Source of the DNA: Pseudomonas sp.
Lineage (GTDB): Bacteria > Pseudomonadota > Gammaproteobacteria > Pseudomonadales > Pseudomonadaceae
Direction of reading: 5' to 3'
Length of the DNA: 5,171 bases
Assembly: GCA_003525045.1 (NCBI GenBank)
Contig: DQGF01000127.1
Location: forward strand, 1 to 5,171
Positions 1-5,171 of this stretch are shown here, in pieces (position 1 is the first letter of the stretch; each line of letters starts with the position of its first letter). Both the position numbers and the translations under genes were made by a program. Under the pieces are notes generated by a model that searched no databases, had not been told where the DNA came from, and saw only the letters and a program-made list of their open reading frames with translations.

Positions 1-755
1 TCGATGGCGTGGCCGAAGGTGTGCCCGAGGTTCAACGTGGCACGAACGCCGGTCTCCTTCTCGTCGGCACCGACCACCGCTGCCTTGGCCGCGCAGGAGC
101 GCTCGATGGCGTACGTCAGGGCGACCTGGTCCAGGCCACGCAGGCGATCGACGTTTTCTTCAAGCCAGGCCAGGAACGGCTCATCGCAGATCAGCCCGTA
201 TTTGATGACTTCCGCCAGCCCGGCGGACAGTTCGCGAGCCGGCAGGGTATTGAGGGTGGCGGTATCGATCAGCACCACGTTCGGCTGATAGAAAGCGCCG
301 ACCATGTTCTTGCCCAGCGGGTGATTGATCCCGGTCTTGCCGCCCACCGAAGAGTCGACCTGCGACAACAAGGTGGTCGGGACCTGGATGAAATCGACGC
401 CACGCTGGTAGCAGGCGGCAGCAAAGCCGGCCATGTCGCCTATGACGCCACCACCGAGGGCAACCACCGTGGTGCGGCGATCGTGGCGTGCAGTGAGCAG
501 ACCATCGAAAATCAACTGCAGGGTTTCCCAGGTCTTGAAGGCTTCGCCGTCGGGCAGTACCACGGAAATCACCGAGAACTGTGCGAGGCTGCGGGTCAGA
601 CGTTCGAGATAGAGCGGCGCAACGGTCTCGTTGGAGATGATCGCCACTTGCCGTCCGCGGATATGCGGGGCCAGCAGCTCAGGCTGATCCAACAAACCTT
701 CGCCAATATGAATCGGGTAGCTGCGCTCGCCTAGATCGACCTTGAGTGTCTGCAT
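1..755 (-). CDS. aroB: 3-dehydroquinate synthase AroB (3' end cut by window edge)
   Basis: Cytoplasmic enzyme that converts DAHP to 3-dehydroquinate, the second step of the shikimate pathway, using NAD+ and a divalent metal. The reading frame is open from ATG at 755 to the left edge, giving 251 complete codons of a protein usually about 360-370 long. Visible motifs are the NAD-binding glycine segment [12 protein letters not shown] (99-110), the active-site stretch [20 protein letters not shown] (125-144), and the conserved AEVIKYG (181-187), whose Glu182 matches a metal ligand in the family. [11 protein letters not shown] (241-251) carries His245, a second metal ligand; the third His should lie beyond the edge. 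The start is chosen because [15 protein letters not shown] matches the family N-terminus, with GGGGA (759-763) just 3 nt upstream, a rather short spacing. It lies 147 nt downstream of aroK. No frameshift or missing key residue is seen in the visible part. Confidence 0.97.
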   Translation of the reverse strand, partial: MQTLKVDLGERSYPIHIGEGLLDQPELLAPHIRGRQVAIISNETVAPLYLERLTRSLAQFSVISVVLPDGEAFKTWETLQLIFDGLLTARHDRRTTVVALGGGVIGDMAGFAAACYQRGVDFIQVPTTLLSQVDSSVGGKTGINHPLGKNMVGAFYQPNVVLIDTATLNTLPARELSAGLAEVIKYGLICDEPFLAWLEENVDRLRGLDQVALTYAIERSCAAKAAVVGADEKETGVRATLNLGHTFGHAI

Positions 756-758
756 GTT

Positions 759-763
759 TCCCC
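759..763 (-). promoter_or_regulatory. Ribosome binding site of aroB
   Basis: GGGGA on the minus strand lies 3 nt before the aroB ATG. The purine run fits a Shine-Dalgarno element, but the spacing is shorter than usual. It supports the chosen start because no other in-frame start with family-like sequence is visible. Confidence 0.5.
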
Positions 764-882
764 ACAGTGATGGAATCAGGCGTCCTGCCTTGAGTTAACG
801 AATATCCACGGCGCCTGCTGGTGTGACGCCGTTCGGTAGCCATCCGCCACAACCTTGAGCGGCCATGACAGGGCCCGAGGAT

Positions 883-897
883 AGCGCATTTCGCGCT
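883..897 (-). repeat. Small inverted repeat after aroK
   Basis: AGCGC-GAAAT-GCGCT is a perfect 5-bp stem with a 5-nt loop, starting 5 nt after the aroK stop codon. It has no following T-run. It could be a minor hairpin in the aroK-aroB transcript or chance in GC-rich DNA. Confidence 0.35.
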
Positions 898-902
898 TCG
901 CT

Positions 903-1421
903 TTAACGGGGAGGTAGCTGTTGCAAGCGCTCGAGAATATCGAGCACCACCATTCGCGGCGGCCGCTCATCGGTTTCCACCACCAGATCGGCGATTTCCC
1001 TATAAAGCGGATCGCGAATCGCCAGCAGGTCCCGAAGGGTCTTGGCCGGATCGGCGGTGCGCAACAGTGGTCGATTGCGGTCGCGTGAGGTGCGGCCGAC
1101 CTGTTGCTCGACGGAGGCATGCAGATAAACCACCCGACCACCGGCATGCAACGCGCGACGATTGGCCTCGCGCATAACAGCACCGCCACCCGTCGCCAGC
1201 ACCACGCCATCGCAGCCGCACAGCTCGGCAATCATCGCCTGCTCGCGGTCACGAAAGCCCGGTTCGCCTTCCTTATCGAAGATCCACGGGATATTGGCGC
1301 CCGTGCGCAATTCAATTTCCTTATCGGAATCTTTGAACGGCAGGCGCAGCTCTTTGGCCAGCAAACGGCCGATGGTGCTTTTTCCAGCCCCCATCGGTCC
1401 AACAAGAATCAAATTTCGCAC
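903..1421 (-). CDS. aroK: Shikimate kinase AroK
   Basis: Cytoplasmic kinase of the NMP-kinase fold that phosphorylates the 3-hydroxyl of shikimate with ATP, the fifth step of aromatic amino acid and chorismate synthesis. It has 172 residues, a normal full length. The Walker A loop is GPMGAGKST (8-16). Asp33 in FKDSDKEI, Arg57 in GFRDRE and the GGG at 78-80 correspond to shikimate-binding positions. RNRPLL (115-120) is the mobile lid with its conserved Arg117, and Arg136 in RDPLYRE is another family substrate contact. The start codon is GTG at 1421: the next in-frame Met (10) lies inside the P-loop, and an in-frame stop lies close upstream, so GTG is the only ordinary choice. No convincing Shine-Dalgarno precedes it. 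The pilQ stop is 4 nt upstream, so translation probably depends on ribosomes finishing pilQ. The function is certain from the motifs; AroK rather than the AroL isozyme is inferred from context with pilQ and aroB. Confidence 0.97.
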   Translation of the reverse strand: MRNLILVGPMGAGKSTIGRLLAKELRLPFKDSDKEIELRTGANIPWIFDKEGEPGFRDREQAMIAELCGCDGVVLATGGGAVMREANRRALHAGGRVVYLHASVEQQVGRTSRDRNRPLLRTADPAKTLRDLLAIRDPLYREIADLVVETDERPPRMVVLDILERLQQLPPR

Positions 1422-1425
1422 AGAA

Positions 1426-3504
1426 TCAATGACTCACAGCAATCGCCTGATTGTTCATGATACGCGGAGTGAGAAATACCAGCAGCTCGGATTTTTTCTC
1501 CGAAACCACGTCACGCCGGAAAAGGCGGCCAAGATACGGCACATCACCGAGAAATGGCACCTTATCTACAACCTTGCTTTGAGTATTTGAGAAAACCCCG
1601 CCGATCACGATGGTCTCGCCATCATTGACCAGTACCTTGGCATTGACCTCGTTTTTCTTGATCGGCGGTACATCCTGGACTTTGTTCAGGTAATCCGGCT
1701 CGTCCTTGGTGACCTTGACCTCCATGATGATCCGGTTGTCCGGGGTGATTTGCGGCGTCACTTCCAGCGACAGCGAGGCCTCCTTGAACGACACCGAAGT
1801 GGCGCCGCTGGAACTGGCTTCCTGGTAGGGAATTTCAGTGCCCTTGAGGATTTTCGCGGTTTCCTTGTCGGACGTGACCACCTTGGGCTGCGAGACGATT
1901 TCGCCGTTACCGGTCTTCTCCATCGCGGTCAGCTCCAGGTCCAGCAACACATTGTCGGTGATGAATGCGATACCGAGCCCCGAGGTATTGCCGGCGGTGC
2001 CCATGTCGACAAACGGCGAGTTGGTGCTGGCACTGCCCGGCGTACCAATGGTGGACGATGAGCCGGTGCTGACCCCGGAAGTGTTCCAGTTGCCTTTGTT
2101 CTGCACCGAACCGCCCCAGCGCACGCCGAGGCTTTTGTCGTAGTCGACATTGGCTTCGACGATTCGCGCCTCGATCATCACCTGGCGTACCGGGATATCC
2201 AGTTGCGCAACGATCCGGCGAAGCTCGTCAAGGCGGTCCTGGGTCTGGTAGGCAATGATGTTGTTGGTCCGTTCATCGACCGTGATCGAGCCCCGTTCGT
2301 CGATTTTCGCCTCGGCACTGGTCACCGACTGGAACAGTTTGGCGATATCCGCGGCCTTGGCGTAGTTGACCTGCAGCAGCTCGCGACGCAAAGGCGCCAG
2401 TTCGGCAATCTGCTTCTGCGACTCGAGCTCCTGGCGTTCGCGTGCGGCAATCTCATCAGCGGGCGCTACCAGCAGCACGTTACCGATCTTGCGTTTATCC
2501 AGGCCTTTGGTTTTCAGCACCAGGTCCAGCGCCTGATCCCACGGCACGTTCTGCAAACGCAGGGTGATGCCGCCCTGCACGGTGTCGCTGGCCACCAGGT
2601 TGAGGTTGGTGAAATCGGCGATCAGTTGCAGCACCGAGCGCACATCGATGTCCTGGAAATTCAGCGAAAGCTTTTCACCGGTGTAGGCGAAACGCTCGGC
2701 GTTACGTTTTTGCAAGTCGTCGACGGTCATCGGCCGGACGCTGACCGTCAGCTTGTTGTCGGTCTGATAGGTCGAATAGTCAAAAGCACCGCTGGGTTCG
2801 ATGCTGATGGTGGCCCGATCACCCGTGGCGCTGGCATTGACGAACTGCACTGGCGTGGCGAAGTCCTTGACGTCCAGGCGCACCCGTAATGGTTCGGGCA
2901 GTTGTGTTCTGGCGAAACCGAGAATGATCTTGCCGTCGCGCTCCTGAATATCCGGGGCGACAGAGGGGTCCGACAGATCGATGACTACATTGCCTTCGCC
3001 CTGGGTGCCGCGCTGAAAATCCACGTTGCGGATGGTCTTGCCCACCGGCGCATACGTTTTGGCCGGAGCTGGCGATGCAGTGGCAGCGCGTGGCGCACTG
3101 GTGGACCGGGACGGGGTCTTCACGGCTCCTTGCCCGACGACCACGAACAGATTATTGCCTTCGACTCGCGCGTCATACGGGGTCAACTGGGTCAGGTTGA
3201 TGATCAGCCGCGTGCGATCCTTGGCCTCCACCACCGTGGCACTGCGGGCATTGCCGCCACCCAGTTCACGATTCTTGCTCTTCAGTTGGCTGACCACACC
3301 GGGCAGATCCAGCGCAATCCGTGCCGGCGATTCCGTCGTGTAACCGTGCGGCGTCGGGGGCGGCCCATCGAAAGTCAACTTCAGCTCGACGCGGTCCCCC
3401 GGTAACGCTGCGACATCCAGCGTTTTGAGATTGGCCGCTAGTACCATCGGCGACAACAGCGCTATCCATAGCGAAATACCGAGGGTGAAGAAAATCCTGT
3501 TCAT
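1426..3504 (-). CDS. pilQ: Type IV pilus secretin PilQ
   Basis: Outer-membrane secretin that assembles into a multimeric gated channel through which the type IV pilus passes. It has 692 residues, close to the roughly 700 usual in Pseudomonas. A Sec signal peptide spans about 1-23 (hydrophobic core, then PMVLA before ANLKTL). Two AMIN-type peptidoglycan-binding regions follow, about 25-125 and 155-255, joined by an Ala/Pro/Ser/Thr linker at 127-153. The N0/STN domain is about 277-347 ([20 protein letters not shown] onward). After a charged helix at about 350-374 comes the N1 secretin-N domain (about 375-437). The secretin core is about 440-683, with a Ser/Gly/Thr-rich insert at 470-509 and the family signature [15 protein letters not shown] (649-663). 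The ATG at 3504 gives the signal peptide directly. It starts 13 nt after pilP with a weak TGGA element 9 nt upstream, and ends 4 nt before aroK. In the family, PilP binds its N-domains and a pilotin (PilF in Pseudomonas) aids assembly; no pilotin is in the window. Confidence 0.98.
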   Translation of the reverse strand: MNRIFFTLGISLWIALLSPMVLAANLKTLDVAALPGDRVELKLTFDGPPPTPHGYTTESPARIALDLPGVVSQLKSKNRELGGGNARSATVVEAKDRTRLIINLTQLTPYDARVEGNNLFVVVGQGAVKTPSRSTSAPRAATASPAPAKTYAPVGKTIRNVDFQRGTQGEGNVVIDLSDPSVAPDIQERDGKIILGFARTQLPEPLRVRLDVKDFATPVQFVNASATGDRATISIEPSGAFDYSTYQTDNKLTVSVRPMTVDDLQKRNAERFAYTGEKLSLNFQDIDVRSVLQLIADFTNLNLVASDTVQGGITLRLQNVPWDQALDLVLKTKGLDKRKIGNVLLVAPADEIAARERQELESQKQIAELAPLRRELLQVNYAKAADIAKLFQSVTSAEAKIDERGSITVDERTNNIIAYQTQDRLDELRRIVAQLDIPVRQVMIEARIVEANVDYDKSLGVRWGGSVQNKGNWNTSGVSTGSSSTIGTPGSASTNSPFVDMGTAGNTSGLGIAFITDNVLLDLELTAMEKTGNGEIVSQPKVVTSDKETAKILKGTEIPYQEASSSGATSVSFKEASLSLEVTPQITPDNRIIMEVKVTKDEPDYLNKVQDVPPIKKNEVNAKVLVNDGETIVIGGVFSNTQSKVVDKVPFLGDVPYLGRLFRRDVVSEKKSELLVFLTPRIMNNQAIAVSH

Positions 3505-3517
3505 TATTCGAGTTCCA

Positions 3518-4045
3518 CTATGAGTGCTCTTTCAAAGGGATGGTCCGCGGCCGTTCCAGCCAGGTGCCTTCGCCGTCTGGGACGATTTCGACCACATCGA
3601 CCTGTGAGCCGCTGATAGAGACGATCCGTCCATCGTTACGCCCCAGGTAATCGCCGACTTTCAGCCGATGCACACCGCCCGCTCCGCGCAGCAGCGCAAA
3701 GGAACCCGTCGCATTGGAGAGGGTGCCGACCATTTCAAACTGCTCGATGTTGAAACCTTCGAGGTATTGCTTGACCCGATTGGGGTCGGGCTTGACGTTG
3801 CGCGAGCCATTTTTCTGACCGGCCAGATCGACTCTGACCTGCCTGGAAAACGGGCTTCGCAGGTTGGCGGCGCTGTAGGTGAATGTTGGGTAAGACCTGA
3901 ATATCGGGGTTGGTTCAATCTTGCCCGGCGGTCGCAGGCGCACTTCATTCATGTAGGCATCGAGGTCGCTGACGTCATTGTCGCTGCCACAACCGGCCAG
4001 GCCGGCGATTATTACAATCATCGATAAACAACGAATCGGGCTCAT
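3518..4045 (-). CDS. pilP: Type IV pilus alignment lipoprotein PilP
   Basis: Inner-membrane lipoprotein of the pilus alignment subcomplex, linking the PilN-PilO dimer to the periplasmic domains of the PilQ secretin. It has 175 residues, as usual. A short lipoprotein signal peptide ends in the lipobox LAGC, with Cys19 as the predicted lipidated residue and Gly20 at +2, consistent with retention in the inner membrane. Residues 20-95 form an extended, proline-containing, probably disordered segment that in this family binds PilN-PilO; it includes the conserved LRSPF (62-66) and KPDPNRVKQYLEGF (85-98). Residues about 99-172 form the small beta-sandwich domain (MVGTL, ALLRGAGGVHRLKVGDYLG, WLERPRTI). 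The ATG overlaps the pilO stop as ATGA and has a good AAGGGG element 8 nt upstream inside pilO. The pilQ start follows 13 nt after its TAG stop. Confidence 0.97.
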   Translation of the reverse strand: MSPIRCLSMIVIIAGLAGCGSDNDVSDLDAYMNEVRLRPPGKIEPTPIFRSYPTFTYSAANLRSPFSRQVRVDLAGQKNGSRNVKPDPNRVKQYLEGFNIEQFEMVGTLSNATGSFALLRGAGGVHRLKVGDYLGRNDGRIVSISGSQVDVVEIVPDGEGTWLERPRTIPLKEHS

Positions 4046-4665
4046 TTTTGCAACCCCTTGTCGTTGTAGCGGTAAGTCTTGGCGAGGATGCTCATGCGCA
4101 ACCTCGGACCACCCTCGGGATTGGCCGGTGTAATATCGAAGTCATGCAGGGTGACAATTCGTGGCAGCCCCGCTACGCCGCTGACGAAGGTGGCCAGGTC
4201 GTGATAGGCGCCGGTGACGGTGATCTGGATCGGCAGTTCGAGGTAGAACTGCTGGGTGGCCTCCGGCAACAACTTGATTTCTTCAAACTCCAGGCCGCTG
4301 CCCAAGCCTGTCCGCGTGATGTCCTCCAGCAGGCCAGGCACTTCAGTATCACTGGGCAATTGCCGCAGCAGCACGCCAAAAGAGTTCTCCATTTCCTTCA
4401 TCTGCTGGGTATACAACTCCAGATTCGCCGCCATGTGGGCTTTGCTGGTGAATTGCTCCTTGAGTGTCGATTCTTCCTCGCGCTTGAGGTCAAGCTGGTC
4501 CTCCAGCTCGCTGATGTAGAAGCTGTATCCCAGCGCCAGCACCAACACCATCAGCAGGACGCCCACCAAGGCTTTGATCGCCGGCGGCCAGGACCCCATG
4601 TTGTTGGTATCCAGATCGTTGATATCGATCTTGCGCAGGCCTTCGAACCATTCGGACGGCCTCAT
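4042..4665 (-). CDS. pilO: Type IV pilus inner-membrane alignment protein PilO
   Basis: Bitopic inner-membrane protein that pairs with PilN and with PilP to connect the cytoplasmic motor platform to the secretin. It has 207 residues. The cytoplasmic N-terminus is about 1-28 (WFEGLRKIDINDLDTNNMG, typical of PilO), followed by one membrane segment at about 29-50 (IKALVGVLLMVLVLALGYSF). A charged coiled-coil region covers about 52-98 (ELEDQLDLKREEES, then QQMKEMENSF). A periplasmic ferredoxin-like domain covers about 108-200, with the typical stretches LEDITRTGLGSGLEFE, YLELPIQITVTGAYHDLATF and LPRIVTLHDFDI. The ATG overlaps the pilN stop as ATGA, with GGAGA 7 nt upstream, and its own stop overlaps the pilP start the same way. 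This coupling suits proteins that work as a stoichiometric complex. No anomalies are seen. Confidence 0.97.
   Translation of the reverse strand: MRPSEWFEGLRKIDINDLDTNNMGSWPPAIKALVGVLLMVLVLALGYSFYISELEDQLDLKREEESTLKEQFTSKAHMAANLELYTQQMKEMENSFGVLLRQLPSDTEVPGLLEDITRTGLGSGLEFEEIKLLPEATQQFYLELPIQITVTGAYHDLATFVSGVAGLPRIVTLHDFDITPANPEGGPRLRMSILAKTYRYNDKGLQK
4054..4059 (-). promoter_or_regulatory. Ribosome binding site of pilP
   Basis: AAGGGG on the minus strand lies 8 nt before the pilP ATG, inside the 3' end of pilO. It is the best Shine-Dalgarno match among the starts in this window and supports both the start choice and independent re-initiation at the ATGA overlap. Confidence 0.65.
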
Positions 4666-5171
4666 TTAGCGTTCTCCGCAGCGGGCTGAGTCTGACGAAC
4701 AGTCAACTGAAAGACGTTGGCCTGATCCAGCTGTCCGGCGGTGGTCGCTTTGACTTCCGTGAGGTTGGGCGCATCGAACCAGTCGGACGCATCCAGATTG
4801 CGCATCAAGTCTGAAACCCGGTTGTTGGATTCTGCCGCACCCGCAATGGACAAGGTCTTGCCAGCCATTTTCACTTCGGTGAAATAAACGCCATCCGGCA
4901 AGGTACGCGCCAACTGATCGAAGATGCGCCCACTGATGGGCCGATTGCCTTGCAAGTCCTGGATAATGCGCATGCGCTCGACCAGTTGCTGGCGACGGGC
5001 CTTGAGGTCGCTGATCTGTTTGATCCGCTCATCGACCACGGCAATCTGATTGCCGATGTAGTCGTTACGGGCGATTTGTCGATCGATGGCGCCTTTTATG
5101 ACCTGGTCCGCAATCAGCACCGTCCCCACCGAACCCACCAGCACACCGACCAGAGCTAGCAAAAAGCGCAC
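4662..5171 (-). CDS. pilN: Type IV pilus assembly protein PilN (5' end cut by window edge)
   Basis: Bitopic inner-membrane protein that binds cytoplasmic PilM through its N-terminal tail and dimerises with PilO in the periplasm. 169 codons are visible. The first visible codon is GTG at 5169-5171, which could be read as a start. PilN proteins, however, begin with about 20 further residues including the INLLPWR motif that docks into PilM, so the frame very probably continues beyond the window and this Val is internal. The visible part opens in the membrane segment (about 3-22, RFLLALVGVLVGSVGTVLI). A coiled-coil stretch follows at about 25-72 (DRQIARNDYIGNQIAVVDER, then LKARRQQLVERMRII). The periplasmic ferredoxin-like domain is about 80-160 (FDQLARTLPDGVYFTEVKMA, then DLMRNLDASDWFDAPNL). 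The last codons overlap pilO by ATGA. Confidence 0.95.
   Translation of the reverse strand: MRFLLALVGVLVGSVGTVLIADQVIKGAIDRQIARNDYIGNQIAVVDERIKQISDLKARRQQLVERMRIIQDLQGNRPISGRIFDQLARTLPDGVYFTEVKMAGKTLSIAGAAESNNRVSDLMRNLDASDWFDAPNLTEVKATTAGQLDQANVFQLTVRQTQPAAENAK
4673..4677 (-). promoter_or_regulatory. Ribosome binding site of pilO
   Basis: GGAGA on the minus strand lies 7 nt before the pilO ATG, inside the last codons of pilN. It supports the start that overlaps the pilN stop as ATGA. Confidence 0.6.

Larger units (their letters stand above)
756..902 (-). other. aroK-aroB intergenic spacer (147 nt)
   Basis: This is the only sizeable non-coding gap in the window. Read on the minus strand it starts with a small perfect inverted repeat, AGCGC-GAAAT-GCGCT (883-897), just after the aroK stop. 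The repeat has no T-tract, so it does not look like an intrinsic terminator. A 37-codon ATG-to-TGA frame (776-889) fills most of the gap, but no good ribosome binding site precedes it. A 6-bp inverted repeat, GGCGTC/GACGCC (779-784 and 825-830), has a 40-nt loop and may be chance. The only promoter-like match is a weak TATCCT hexamer with a poor -35. Read-through from aroK into aroB is the simplest view. Confidence 0.6.

Noticed and set aside
9..734. Long plus-strand open frame (241 codons) opposite aroB
   Set aside because: It is antisense to a clear aroB frame with all family motifs. Its protein is rich in Gly, Gln, His and Arg with no recognisable domain, as expected of a shadow frame in GC-rich DNA.
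883..897. Intrinsic terminator after aroK
   Set aside because: The stem is only 5 bp and is not followed by a T-tract on the minus strand, so it does not meet the usual pattern.
878..910. Possible sigma-70-like promoter for aroB (TATCCT preceded by GTTAAA at 18 nt)
   Set aside because: The -10 matches only four of six bases, the -35 is poor, and a match this weak is expected often by chance.
776..1231. Minus-strand 151-codon frame overlapping aroK and the spacer
   Set aside because: Most of it is an out-of-frame reading of aroK, Cys/Trp/Arg-rich and without a domain. Only its last 37 codons lie in non-coding DNA and are discussed as a separate finding.
2203..2889. Plus-strand open frame (228 codons) opposite pilQ
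   Set aside because: It lies wholly within pilQ on the other strand, has no ribosome site that stands out and no recognisable domain, and PilQ is intact and well matched to its family.
4048..4689. Plus-strand open frame (213 codons) opposite pilO
   Set aside because: It mirrors pilO almost exactly in extent, and its Gln/His/Leu-rich composition reflects antisense reading of pilO codons.
5169..5171. GTG at the right edge as the true pilN start
   Set aside because: The protein would begin inside the membrane segment and lack the INLLPWR-type N-terminal motif that PilN needs to bind PilM; the window edge simply cuts the gene.

Overview
This window is a stretch of bacterial chromosome coding entirely on the minus strand. 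Read right to left, it carries the end of the type IV pilus assembly operon followed by two shikimate-pathway genes: pilN (5' end cut by the window edge), pilO, pilP, pilQ, aroK and aroB (3' end cut by the window edge). The gene order, the GC-rich codon use and the protein details (a PilQ with two AMIN regions and the C-terminal motif [15 protein letters not shown], an AroK beginning [15 protein letters not shown], an AroB beginning [15 protein letters not shown]) all suggest a gammaproteobacterium, most likely a Pseudomonas. A species of the P. fluorescens lineage is a plausible guess, but the sequence alone does not settle it.

Layout: 4662-5171 holds PilN without its N-terminal PilM-binding segment. 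4042-4665 is PilO and 3518-4045 is the PilP lipoprotein. 1426-3504 is the outer-membrane secretin PilQ. 903-1421 is shikimate kinase AroK, 756-902 is a 147-nt spacer, and 1-755 holds the first 251 codons of 3-dehydroquinate synthase AroB. pilN/pilO and pilO/pilP overlap by ATGA, pilP and pilQ are 13 nt apart, and pilQ and aroK are 4 nt apart, so pilN to aroK looks like one transcript. The only gap large enough for separate control is the one before aroB. The pil promoter would be upstream, normally before pilM, and lies outside the window.

Function: PilN and PilO form the inner-membrane alignment dimer. PilP, anchored by its lipid, links that dimer to the periplasmic N-domains of PilQ, and PilQ forms the pore through which the pilus leaves the cell. 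AroB makes 3-dehydroquinate early in the shikimate pathway, and AroK phosphorylates shikimate later in it. Their linkage to pilMNOPQ is a known syntenic arrangement.

I found no mobile element, CRISPR array, RNA gene, phage-like segment or unknown large gene. The window is ordinary core genome. The findings are small: the unusual start of aroK, the aroK-aroB spacer with a marginal 37-codon ORF, two low-complexity segments in PilQ, and a graded pattern of translational coupling.
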